Assembly: GCA_902769255.1 (NCBI GenBank)
Contig: CACXOM010000005.1
Span: 62,001 to 126,000 of the forward strand
Origin: Oscillospiraceae bacterium
GTDB taxonomy: Bacteria; Bacillota; Clostridia; Oscillospirales; Acutalibacteraceae
Direction: 5' to 3'
Length of the DNA stretch: 64,000 bases
Shown one piece after another: positions 32,651 through 41,309 of this stretch (the first letter of the stretch is position 1; each line of letters opens with the position of its first letter). Made by a program: the position numbers and the translations under genes. The notes beneath the pieces were generated by a model. It had not been told where the DNA came from, did not search any database, and was given only the letters and a program-made list of their open reading frames with translations.

Positions 32651-33517
32651 GTGAGTGAAAATCTTAATGTTGCAATGAGTGAAAACGGTGAGGGTACGGC
32701 TGAAAACGGTGAGGCTTTGCAGGACACAGCAAACGAGGGCACACGAACAAGCGACGAGGGCGAAAACGATACACAAGAAACGCTAAAAACAGGTGAATCG
32801 GACGGCGAGGATACGGCCGAAGAGTCAGACGGCGTGGATACGGCCGAAGAGTCAGACGGCGAAGAGGGCGAGCCGGTCAGCGAAGAAGTATTTAACTTCG
32901 ATGACGGCACACAGGTTAAAAAATCGCAAGTGCAGGCTATTATTCGAGAAAATCAAAAGTATCAAGATATGGCAGAAAATATTGAACTGCTTGAGATGAT
33001 AGCCGCTTCTTCACAACGAAGTGACGGGACTGAATACGAAAATGTAACAGAGTTTGTTCAGTCGCTGAAAGAAGCGATTGACAACAATTTGTACGAAGAA
33101 TGTTTAGACCTTGCTGACGGTAACGAAGAAGTAGCCGATGAACTGTTTGAGAGTCGCAAAGCAAAGCGTGATAAGCGGTGGAATGATATTAAGTTGGACC
33201 GTGAGTCGCAAAACGCTAAAAAAGCGCAGGAAACTACCCAGCGTGTAGCAAGCGAGTTTGAGGCTTTACAAAAAGAGTTTCCCGAGTATAAAGACTATTT
33301 GGGACTTGAAAAGGAAGTTAAAGACTATGCAATGCAAAACAATGTTTCTTTGCTTACGGCAAAACTTCTGATTGACAGAAGAAATGCTAATGCTACGCAA
33401 AAACAGCTTAACAAACAAGCCGAAAATAAAAAGGCTTCGCTCGGTTCTAAACAAAGCGACAAAATTGACGGCGAAGGTTTGTTAATAGAGGCAATGCGAC
33501 AAGGCTTTCAGAATTGA
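32651..33517 (+). CDS. Probable capsid scaffolding protein
   Basis: The 288-residue protein is acidic at the N-terminus (runs of E, D, G, T and S, including two DTAEES repeats) and helical and charged in the rest, ending in a Lys/Gln-rich tail. The order terS, acidic helical protein, major capsid matches scaffold position in many phages. FNFDDGTQVKKSQVQAIIRE resembles the central part of such proteins. GTG at 32651 has AAAGGAG eight bases upstream. There is no enzymatic motif. Confidence 0.7.
   Translation: MSENLNVAMSENGEGTAENGEALQDTANEGTRTSDEGENDTQETLKTGESDGEDTAEESDGVDTAEESDGEEGEPVSEEVFNFDDGTQVKKSQVQAIIRENQKYQDMAENIELLEMIAASSQRSDGTEYENVTEFVQSLKEAIDNNLYEECLDLADGNEEVADELFESRKAKRDKRWNDIKLDRESQNAKKAQETTQRVASEFEALQKEFPEYKDYLGLEKEVKDYAMQNNVSLLTAKLLIDRRNANATQKQLNKQAENKKASLGSKQSDKIDGEGLLIEAMRQGFQN
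32801..32854 (+). repeat. 27-bp tandem repeat in the scaffold gene
   Basis: Two units (32801-32827 and 32828-32854) differ by one base and encode DG(E/V)DTAEES. A third partial unit follows. Confidence 0.8.
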
Positions 33518-33570
33518 TTTGAAAATTTAAAATAAACAAAAATTCAAATTAAGAAAAGAGGTTTTAAGTT

Positions 33571-34515
33571 ATGCCAATGAACGATTTAGAGTTTAGAACT
33601 CAAATGACAGGCGAAATTGACAAAGTTATTAAACATAAAAGCGTAACCGCATTTATGGAAGATAACGGTTTTAAAGCAAAATTTGTAGGAACAAAAGAAG
33701 TTAAAATTCCCGATGTTGATATGTTAGCACTCGGCGATTATGACAGAGAGGCAGGCTTTGCAAAAGGCAGCGTTACTGTTAAAAACACCGTGTATTCGTT
33801 GACTCAAGACAGAGGTAGAGAATTTAACATTGACCGTGAGGACGATGACGAAACCGGCGTTGCAAATTTAACCGGTGAAGTTGTTTCGGAGTTTAACCGC
33901 ACTAAAGTTGTACCGGAAATTGACGGTTATTCGATTTCTAAAGTTGCAGCAGTAGCGGCAGCACAAGAAAACATTATTACAACCGAAGATTACCCGATTG
34001 CAACTAAACCTTATGAGGCGTTTGACGAATTGTTTACAAAAGTAAACGAAATTACCGGTGGCGGTATGGAATTAGTAGCACTTGTGTCTTATGACTATTG
34101 GGCAGCGCTTAAAAAATCACCCGAAATTAAAGCAATTATTAATCAGGGTGAATTTAAAAACGGTGAAGTTACCCGAATCGTTAAGAAAATTGACAATGTG
34201 TCGATTATTCCTGTTCCGACTGAAAGTATGTACACCGTTTACGAAACTCTTGACGGTAAAGCAGACACAGAAGGTTATGCCGGCGGTTTAGTTCCGGGTT
34301 CGGGCGCTAAAAAAATTAAAATGTTAATGCTCTCAAAAGACACCGCAAGAAGAGTAAGAAAACTTGAAAAAGTTAAAATCTTTACTCCGGACGAAAACCA
34401 AGATATGGACGCTTGGAAAATTCAAGAGCGTTTATATTATGATGTGCTTGTTAAAAAATCACGCAGGGTAATTCCTCACGCGTTGATTGAAGACGGCGCA
34501 ACTCCGTCAGCGTAA
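33571..34515 (+). CDS. Major capsid protein
   Basis: The 314-residue protein begins MPMNDLEFRTQMTGEIDKVI. It contains FVGTKEVKIPDVDMLALGDY, SLTQDRGREFNIDREDDDET and a late AWKIQERLYYDVLVKKSRRV, a pattern of HK97-fold coat proteins that lack a protease domain. AGAGG precedes the ATG. It lies after the putative scaffold gene and before a small Lys-rich gene. Confidence 0.8.
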   Translation: MPMNDLEFRTQMTGEIDKVIKHKSVTAFMEDNGFKAKFVGTKEVKIPDVDMLALGDYDREAGFAKGSVTVKNTVYSLTQDRGREFNIDREDDDETGVANLTGEVVSEFNRTKVVPEIDGYSISKVAAVAAAQENIITTEDYPIATKPYEAFDELFTKVNEITGGGMELVALVSYDYWAALKKSPEIKAIINQGEFKNGEVTRIVKKIDNVSIIPVPTESMYTVYETLDGKADTEGYAGGLVPGSGAKKIKMLMLSKDTARRVRKLEKVKIFTPDENQDMDAWKIQERLYYDVLVKKSRRVIPHALIEDGATPSA

Positions 34516-34538
34516 AAATTTTTTGAGGTGAAAAACAT

Positions 34539-34751
34539 ATGTTTTTGATGAAAAACGCAGAGGGTAACCTAATTAAGAAAGTTGCAAATGAAAGAAAAAA
34601 AGAAGAACTTGAAGAATTAGGTTATTCGGTAATTGCCGAAAAAAGCGATGTCAGCGAGAAAAAAGATGTTCCCGTTGAAAAAGAAAAGGCTAAATCTAAA
34701 AAAGCGCCTGTAAAAAAAGCAAGCGCTAAAAAAGATATTCCTGTTGACTAA
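34539..34751 (+). CDS. Small Lys-rich protein after the capsid gene, 70 aa
   Basis: It begins MFLMKNAEGNLIKKVANERK with an ELEELGYSVIAE segment. The tail is built of Lys/Ala/Val repeats (KSKKAPVKKASAKKD), reminiscent of histone-like tails. Short proteins of this type follow capsid genes in several Firmicute phages; a DNA-binding or capsid-accessory role is only inferred. Confidence 0.6.
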   Translation: MFLMKNAEGNLIKKVANERKKEELEELGYSVIAEKSDVSEKKDVPVEKEKAKSKKAPVKKASAKKDIPVD

Positions 34752-34756
34752 ATAAT

Positions 34757-34780
34757 AGGGCGGATTATTCCGCCCTTTAT
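34757..34780 (+). terminator. Terminator-like hairpin after the capsid block
   Basis: An 8-bp GC-rich stem (34757-34764 with 34769-34776) has a TTAT loop and is followed by a short T-rich stretch. It may lower expression of terL relative to the capsid gene. Confidence 0.6.
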
Positions 34781-34865
34781 TTGTCGTTTTAAAAGTTGTG
34801 ATTTTAAAGGTTTTAAAGTTAGAATTTTTTAAACGAGGCGGTGAAGAACGATAAAGATTGAAAAA

Positions 34866-36176
34866 TTGAGCGAAAAGCAGAAGAAAGTTTTAAAATATCC
34901 GTTTTTAAGAAGTGAAGAAAATCTGATTTGTGACGGTGCGGTGCGTTCGGGTAAGACTGTTACAATGCTTATTTCTTTTTTTCTGTGGAGTATGCGTGAA
35001 TTTAGCAACAACAAGTTTGCTATTTGTGGTAAGACGGTTCAATCAGTCGAGAGAAATATTATTGCGATTATACCCGAGATTGAGATTTTAACTGAATTTT
35101 ACAAGTTTTCTTATAAGTCGAGCAAGCATATTTTAGAGGTCAGCGGTTACGGCAAGAAAAATTATTATTACATTTTCGGTGGCAAAGATAACAGTTCTTA
35201 TGCTTTAATTCAAGGTATGACGCTTTCGGGATTGTTTTTTGACGAAGTAGCATTACAGCCCGAAAATTTTGTTGAGCAGGCTATTGCAAGAACGATTACT
35301 ATAAGAAACTCAAAAAAGTTTTTTAACTGTAACCCCGAGCACCCGGAGCATTGGTTTTATAAAAATTATATTCTTGATTCAGACGGCGAGAATGTTAAAA
35401 ACTCTTATCATTTACATTTTTTGATGAGCGATAACCCGATTTTGAGTGATGATGACATTGAGAAAATGAAAAATCGGTGGTCGGGAGTGTTTCATCAGCG
35501 GTATATTGAAGGAAAATGGGTAGTTGCTGAAGGACTTGTGTACCCCGATTTTGATAATATTGTAGAATTTCAAGAGTTTTTTGATACAATTCACAGAAAA
35601 TATTACATTTTAGGTGAAGACGGCGAAAAGTATTACGGAAAATATTACTTATCTGTCGACTATGGAACAGCAAACCCTTTTTCTTGCGGGCTTTGGTTTG
35701 TAACAAAAACTTTCTGTGTGAGAGTTAAAGAGTATTATTACAACTCAAGAGAAAAACAAAAACAAAAGACGGATAAACAATATTTAGATGATTTACAAGA
35801 ATTTATCGGAAAAAGACCGATTGAAAGAGTAGTTGTTGACCCTTCAGCGCTTTCGTTCATTAACGAACTTCGGCAAGCAGGCTTTTTAGTAATTTCGGCA
35901 AAGAATGATGTAATTGACGGAATAAGGACTGTTGACAGGTTTTTGCAGACAAAAGAGGTTCTGATAAATAAAAAGTGTGAGGACTCTATTAGAGAATTTG
36001 GGCTTTATTCTTGGGACGATAAGCAGACGGCGGACAAGGTAGTTAAAGACTATGACCACGCTATGGACGATATAAGATATTTTTGTTACACGATTTTAAG
36101 ATATTTACCGCCTTTTAGCGGTAGCGGTGAAACAAAAATTACAAATACAACGGTTATTTCTGATGATTGGATTTAA
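34866..36176 (+). CDS. terL: Terminase large subunit
   Basis: The 436-residue packaging ATPase/nuclease has Walker A CDGAVRSGKT near residues 22-31, Walker B GLFFDEVAL near 122-130, then NCNPEHPEHWFYKN, and nuclease acidic motifs in YLSVDYGTANPF near 262 and YDHAMDDIRYF near 400. No ATG fits the N-terminus. TTG at 34866 gives MSEKQKKVLKYPF, but the best ribosome site (GAGG at 34835) lies further upstream, so an ATT or ATA start near 34851-34857 is possible. Confidence 0.93.
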   Translation: MSEKQKKVLKYPFLRSEENLICDGAVRSGKTVTMLISFFLWSMREFSNNKFAICGKTVQSVERNIIAIIPEIEILTEFYKFSYKSSKHILEVSGYGKKNYYYIFGGKDNSSYALIQGMTLSGLFFDEVALQPENFVEQAIARTITIRNSKKFFNCNPEHPEHWFYKNYILDSDGENVKNSYHLHFLMSDNPILSDDDIEKMKNRWSGVFHQRYIEGKWVVAEGLVYPDFDNIVEFQEFFDTIHRKYYILGEDGEKYYGKYYLSVDYGTANPFSCGLWFVTKTFCVRVKEYYYNSREKQKQKTDKQYLDDLQEFIGKRPIERVVVDPSALSFINELRQAGFLVISAKNDVIDGIRTVDRFLQTKEVLINKKCEDSIREFGLYSWDDKQTADKVVKDYDHAMDDIRYFCYTILRYLPPFSGSGETKITNTTVISDDWI

Positions 36177-36188
36177 GGAGAGATAAAA

Positions 36189-36560
36189 ATGAAAATTAGG
36201 GCGAGAGAAATTTTTGAAACGGCGAAAGATGACCTATGTTACAGCGAGGTCGGGAGCGTAAGCGAGATTGATGTTGTTGATAAGACGGCGGTAAGGATTA
36301 TTAATAACATTTACAGAGAGATTTTTTACAAACTTTATTCTTCGGGGTATAAACCGATTACAACGCTTGATGATTTTATTGATTTGCCGGAAGACATTAT
36401 TTTTAATTGCTTTATAAACGGTGTGGCGAGCAAACTTGCTTTTGATTATGGTGACGGCAATTTACAAGCGTATTTCGGCTCGCTTTATAATCAAGGATTG
36501 AATTTGTTTAACACAATTACACAAATTGAAGATGTGTTGCCGAGCGATTACGAGAATTGA
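36189..36560 (+). CDS. Putative head-tail connector/adaptor protein, 123 aa
   Basis: The helical 123-residue protein starts MKIRAREIFETAKDDLCYSE and contains LDDFIDLPEDIIFNCFINGV, then ASKLAFDYGDGNLQAYFGSL, a pattern seen in short adaptor proteins that bind the portal. The location between terL and portal supports that. GGAG precedes the ATG. The assignment rests on size, helicity and position. Confidence 0.55.
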   Translation: MKIRAREIFETAKDDLCYSEVGSVSEIDVVDKTAVRIINNIYREIFYKLYSSGYKPITTLDDFIDLPEDIIFNCFINGVASKLAFDYGDGNLQAYFGSLYNQGLNLFNTITQIEDVLPSDYEN

Positions 36561-36569
36561 GGTAAAAAA

Positions 36570-36803
36570 ATGATAGGTTGGATTTTATTTTTTGGACTGT
36601 TGACTTTTAATTTTGGTTTTGTAGCAGGTGCGCTTTTTGCGAGTCGAAAAAAAATAACGCAAGAACAAGAAAAACGCTTTGGCGATGTACCTTTGGAAAA
36701 TGACGAAAACAGCAAAGAGTCACGAGAACAAAAAAGAATTTTTGAAGATATTAAGTTTATGATAAATTTTAACGGTGAGAATGAGGGTGAGAACGATGAG
36801 TGA
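36570..36803 (+). CDS. Small membrane-anchored protein, 77 aa
   Basis: One N-terminal helix (residues 2-23, GWILFFGLLTFNFGFVAGAL) is followed by a charged soluble tail. GAGG precedes the ATG. The portal start overlaps its 3' end by eight bases. Function is unknown; a membrane protein between terL and portal is unusual. Confidence 0.6.
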   Translation: MIGWILFFGLLTFNFGFVAGALFASRKKITQEQEKRFGDVPLENDENSKESREQKRIFEDIKFMINFNGENEGENDE

Positions 36804-38658
36804 GAAAAACAAAGTTTTGCAAACTGCTGAAAGCATTTGGGAGCAACATAAGAATTTTACAGATTATAAAGCGAAAATCGGGCGTAAAGGACTTTATGAG
36901 CAAACGGAGAGGAACGAAAAGTTTTATGTCGGCGACCAATGGCTCGGAAACGAAACGAAGTCGAAATTACCGCTGATTGTTATTAATGTGATTAATAGAA
37001 TAGGCGAATATAAATTGTCGCAACTGCTTTCAAATCCGTTAACGGCAAATTTTTCGGCTGACGGGATTTCTTCTTATGTAGATGATGATAGAGCAACTAA
37101 AAATGATAATGTAATTTCTGATTTACAAGCAGGTAAAACAGAAAGTTTTGAAGCGTTATCGGAAGATGAAAAAATGATTTTAACTTTTTCTGCATTAACT
37201 GATTATTTTAATGCGACTTGCGAAAGGTTGAAATTTGATAATCTTTGTCAGAACGCAACTAAAAATGCTTATGTCAGCGGAACGGGTGCGATTTACACCT
37301 ATTGGGACGATGAGGTTGACACGGGATTGTTTGCCGACACAGAAAAAAAGACGGCGATTAAAGGTGATATTGTATCGGAAGTAATAAATGCCGAAGAGCA
37401 ACTCGATTTTGAAAACCCTGCGCAAAAAGATATTGACAAGCAGGATTATATTATAATTTCGCAAAAGATGACGGTTGAAAAGGCAAAAAGGATTGCAAAG
37501 CAAAACGGACTGCAAGACTCTGAAATAGAAAAAATCAAAGAGGACTCTTCGGACGCTAAATATTCTTATGAGCGTGATAAAGATTTAGATGATACTGTAA
37601 AACGAGTTACAGTTTTGACAAAATTGTTCAAAGAGTATAACGATGACGGTACTGATTTTACGCTTAAAGCGGTGATGAGTACCAAAGATGTTATTATTCG
37701 CGAAGAGTGGGAAACGGGACTTAAAAAATACCCTGTTGCGATTTTCTCGTGGATTGACAGAGAAAAGTCGATTTTCGGCGACTCGGAAGTTACTTATTTG
37801 ATACCAAATCAAATTGCTATTAACAGAATGATTACGGCGGCGGTTTGGTCTTCAATGCTTAACGGTATGCCGATTATGCTTGTAAACAAAAATTTAGTTA
37901 AGGGCGCGGTTACAAATCAACCCGGTCAGATATGGGAGTTTAACGGTTCGGAAGATATGAGAAATGCTGCCGGATATATTAACCCGCCGCAGACTTCACC
38001 GGCGCTTTCTTCAAACGCAATGGACATTATTAACAATACATTGCAACACGCAGGCGCTAACGATGCCGCACTCGGTAATTTAAGAAGTGATAATGCAACG
38101 GCGATTGTAACGCTACAAGAGGCGGCTAACGCTCCTATGCAACCGCTTAAAAACAGATATTATCAGTTTGTAGAAGATTTGGTTAGAATATGGGCGGAGT
38201 TTTGGATTAAAAACTATGGGGAAAGAAAATTAAAAATATCAGATAAAAACGGTAACTGGTATTTGCCTTTTGACGGTGAAAAATACAAAAACATAGTTCT
38301 TTCGGTTAGGATTGATGTTGGTGCTTCGACAATGTGGACTTCGGCGCGCTCGACTGAAATATTAGAAAATTGGCACAAAGCGGGAGATATTACATTTTTG
38401 CAAGAGTTGGAGCGGTTCCCGAGTGGTGTAGTTAATGATTTGAGCGGTCTTATTAAAGAGGCGAAAAAAGCGCAAATGGAGCAACAACAACTTATTGAAC
38501 AACAACAAGAAAGCGAAAATAACATTGAAAAAATGGGCGAAGATACTTTTTATGACGAGTTAGACGATGAAGAGGCGCAGGCTTATGACGATATGGATTA
38601 TGCCGAGCGCCAAAATTTGATTGAGAATGCGAAAGCAGCGGTGGCAGGTGAAGAATAA
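36796..38658 (+). CDS. Portal protein, P22-like
   Basis: The 620-residue protein has a P22/podovirus-type portal N-terminus (ERNEKFYVGDQWLGN... PLIVINVINRIGEYKLSQLL), the middle YPVAIFSWIDREKSIFGDSE, then VTYLIPNQIAINRMITAAVW, and an ALGNLRSDNATAIVTLQEAA helix followed by a Gln-rich C-terminal coil. It forms the dodecameric DNA entry ring. ATG at 36796 follows GAGGGTG. It ends inside the next start codon. Confidence 0.88.
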   Translation: MSEKNKVLQTAESIWEQHKNFTDYKAKIGRKGLYEQTERNEKFYVGDQWLGNETKSKLPLIVINVINRIGEYKLSQLLSNPLTANFSADGISSYVDDDRATKNDNVISDLQAGKTESFEALSEDEKMILTFSALTDYFNATCERLKFDNLCQNATKNAYVSGTGAIYTYWDDEVDTGLFADTEKKTAIKGDIVSEVINAEEQLDFENPAQKDIDKQDYIIISQKMTVEKAKRIAKQNGLQDSEIEKIKEDSSDAKYSYERDKDLDDTVKRVTVLTKLFKEYNDDGTDFTLKAVMSTKDVIIREEWETGLKKYPVAIFSWIDREKSIFGDSEVTYLIPNQIAINRMITAAVWSSMLNGMPIMLVNKNLVKGAVTNQPGQIWEFNGSEDMRNAAGYINPPQTSPALSSNAMDIINNTLQHAGANDAALGNLRSDNATAIVTLQEAANAPMQPLKNRYYQFVEDLVRIWAEFWIKNYGERKLKISDKNGNWYLPFDGEKYKNIVLSVRIDVGASTMWTSARSTEILENWHKAGDITFLQELERFPSGVVNDLSGLIKEAKKAQMEQQQLIEQQQESENNIEKMGEDTFYDELDDEEAQAYDDMDYAERQNLIENAKAAVAGEE

Positions 38659-41309
38659 TGATTATGCCTTTGATGAACGGCAATAAAACTAACAGGGTCA
38701 GCGTTCCTTATCTTTCGGGCGGAATTAATCCCGGTAGTGTAGGTGAGGCGGTAGCCGATAATCAACTGACGGATTGTTTGAATGTGTGGTTTCAGGGCGG
38801 TGAGGTAATTACCCGACCTAAACTTGATTTGGTTTTGGCACCCGAGTATAAGTTTGATTTTGACAATTCTTGCGAAGTTGAAACTTTTATTAACGGCAAG
38901 AAAGCAAAAATGATTGCGCAAACTGCTTTTGCTCAAGGTGATTATAGTACAGTCGGCGGTAATACAGCGGTAACAATTAAAACTTTGTTGATTTCTGCGG
39001 ACTGTTCAATTACTAAAACAAATATTAATACAATTACTTTAGGTGCAAGTTATAGAAATTACCACATTATAGACATTTGTCATTATGCCGGAACGCCTAA
39101 AAAAGAAAATTCGATTGGTGTTTACACAATTATTAAATATATGAGTCAAGTTGCCGGTGAAGCTAAAAGATATAAATATATTGAATGGCTTTATTCCGGT
39201 TCAGCGCTTTATTTTGAAGAGTTTGAACCTTATGCTCCGCAGGTACTGATTAACGGCGTAGGCAATTTAAATCCGCTTTTGCCGAGAACTGCAGAAGCGG
39301 AACAACCTGTAGCAACTTTGCTTGAGGGATTTAACCTTTTAGGCTCTAAATATAAAGCAACTTTTACTTCTGATTCGATTTCAAATGCTTTTTATGTTCC
39401 GATGAGTCACTACAGAATAAGAGGAACGGTGAGTGTTAATGTTGATATTTCTAATATGAGCGTAAAAGGACGAGTGTATTGGAGCGAAGGACAATGCGGT
39501 GTGCTTTATAATGGTGGCGGTTTTTTTGAGTATAATAGCACCACTCAAACTTATGATAAGATTGATGATAAATTAACTTTTACTTTTAATACGACTTGTC
39601 ATTCTAATGAACATAATTTGGGTGAGACAATTGAAGTAGTAGATGATGAAATTTTATCAGACGAGATTTATTTTATTGACGGGTTTGCACCACTTTATAA
39701 TTCTGACGGCAAGAAAAAGGTTAACAGATATTATTATCGTTGTATGTTTAGAGGTAAATTAAACATTTTTACAGGTAAAATTACTTTTCCAATGCTTGAA
39801 AATTCTGCAAGGTATTTATATAAGTATGACAGTGGAAATACTACAGACCATTTTTACGGTGATACGATAGAAAATTCAACGGCGGTTTATGGCGTTAACG
39901 GAAAAGATGAAAAAGGTAAAGACTATGGTCTTAATATTCAAAATGCTAAACTTTGTTGCATTGACACCGAAAAAGAAGGCGAAGAAAAATTTGATATACT
40001 TTATGAACGCATAGTAAAATATAAAATCAATAATGTTGATTACGAAATGCCGAGATTTTATGTGCATAACAATGAGGATTATAGTTTTGTTTTTCCTTCA
40101 AATGGTAGTATTAGGAACAATATTGAAGTGGTAGTTGATATGCAAGACATTGAAATTAACACTTCAAAGATTACTGCTTGTAGTTTAAGTTGTTTGTATG
40201 GCGGAAGTGTAGGTAGCAATTACGGTACGCGTTCTTTTGTAGCCGGTGCAGATAATAAAATATATTTTTCGGATATTGATAATCCTTATTATTTTGATGA
40301 GAACTGCTATGTCGGAGTCGGACATAAGGGTGAAAAAATAACCGCTTTGGCTAAACAAAGCGGTTATTTGGTTATATTTAAAGAAAATTCTATTTATTTG
40401 AGTTACGAAGTTGAAGTAAGTCAAGAGGAATTGGCTCAAAAAGCGCAGGCACAGTCGATTGTAGATATTGTAGCGCAGTACAAGTATAAAATTATTACTG
40501 TTAATTCAGAGGTCGGGTGCGATTTGCCGAAGACGATTGTGCTTTGTATGAACAAATTAATTTTCGGCAATAAAAACGGAAATGTTTATGTTTTAAATTC
40601 GCTTTCTAATTATTCAGAAAGAAATATTTTCACGGTCAGCGGTTTAATTAAAGACAAATTACAGAATTTTGATACTGGAAATTGGCAAAATGCTTTTGCG
40701 CTTGATTACAAAGGGTATTATATTTTGTTTATTGATGACAAGGCTTTTTGTTTAAATTACAACAGAAATGCTTTTAAGTATGTAGGTTCTTACACAACAG
40801 ACAGCAATGTAACTAAATACGGAATGTTCAGTTGGTGGATTTGGAAGTTTCCGCAGTTCTTAAGGTGTGGTATTTCAGATGACGGCAATATTCAGTTGGT
40901 TCTTTATAATCAAGAGGCTACGATTTTACAAGCAAATTTAACATTTAACACTTTATTGTCGTCACCCGAAACGGCCTGCGAAAGTTACATTGTTTCTAAA
41001 TTTTTCGATTTTTCTTATCCCGATTTGTACAAGGGAATTGAAAAACTGATTTTAAATATTGGAAATGACTATGACAGCGAGATTTCGGTTGATTTATTGA
41101 CTGACGGCGGTAGTGTTTACAAACTGCCTAATAGAATTATTAAAAACGGTGACAGAGGTACAGCCTCTTATCAGATAACAAAAACAGTAAGACCTAAAAT
41201 AAGGCTTTGCAAAAAGTTCGGTTTTAAAATCGGCGCTAAAGGTCCTTTGGCGCTTGGTTCGGTGGTTATTAATTATAACTTGAAAGGAAGTGTTAAGAAT
41301 GGCAATTAA
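38658..41309 (+). CDS. Large beta-rich tail hub/stabilisation protein (P22 gp10- or T7 gp12-like)
   Basis: The 883-residue protein begins with RVSVPYLSGGINPGSVGEAV and NQLTDCLNVWFQGGEVITRP, an opener typical of podoviral nozzle or DNA-stabilisation proteins. In the C-terminal half, RSFVAGADNKIYFSDIDNPY, YFDENCYVGVGHKGEKITAL and KQSGYLVIFKENSIYLSYEV look like beta-propeller blades. It probably closes the portal channel and carries the tail. Its start overlaps the portal stop. Confidence 0.7.
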   Translation: MIMPLMNGNKTNRVSVPYLSGGINPGSVGEAVADNQLTDCLNVWFQGGEVITRPKLDLVLAPEYKFDFDNSCEVETFINGKKAKMIAQTAFAQGDYSTVGGNTAVTIKTLLISADCSITKTNINTITLGASYRNYHIIDICHYAGTPKKENSIGVYTIIKYMSQVAGEAKRYKYIEWLYSGSALYFEEFEPYAPQVLINGVGNLNPLLPRTAEAEQPVATLLEGFNLLGSKYKATFTSDSISNAFYVPMSHYRIRGTVSVNVDISNMSVKGRVYWSEGQCGVLYNGGGFFEYNSTTQTYDKIDDKLTFTFNTTCHSNEHNLGETIEVVDDEILSDEIYFIDGFAPLYNSDGKKKVNRYYYRCMFRGKLNIFTGKITFPMLENSARYLYKYDSGNTTDHFYGDTIENSTAVYGVNGKDEKGKDYGLNIQNAKLCCIDTEKEGEEKFDILYERIVKYKINNVDYEMPRFYVHNNEDYSFVFPSNGSIRNNIEVVVDMQDIEINTSKITACSLSCLYGGSVGSNYGTRSFVAGADNKIYFSDIDNPYYFDENCYVGVGHKGEKITALAKQSGYLVIFKENSIYLSYEVEVSQEELAQKAQAQSIVDIVAQYKYKIITVNSEVGCDLPKTIVLCMNKLIFGNKNGNVYVLNSLSNYSERNIFTVSGLIKDKLQNFDTGNWQNAFALDYKGYYILFIDDKAFCLNYNRNAFKYVGSYTTDSNVTKYGMFSWWIWKFPQFLRCGISDDGNIQLVLYNQEATILQANLTFNTLLSSPETACESYIVSKFFDFSYPDLYKGIEKLILNIGNDYDSEISVDLLTDGGSVYKLPNRIIKNGDRGTASYQITKTVRPKIRLCKKFGFKIGAKGPLALGSVVINYNLKGSVKNGN

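Noticed and set aside
32801-32867. Minisatellite or recombination hotspot
   Set aside because: The two 27-bp units are in frame inside the acidic part of the scaffold gene and are explained by coding duplication.
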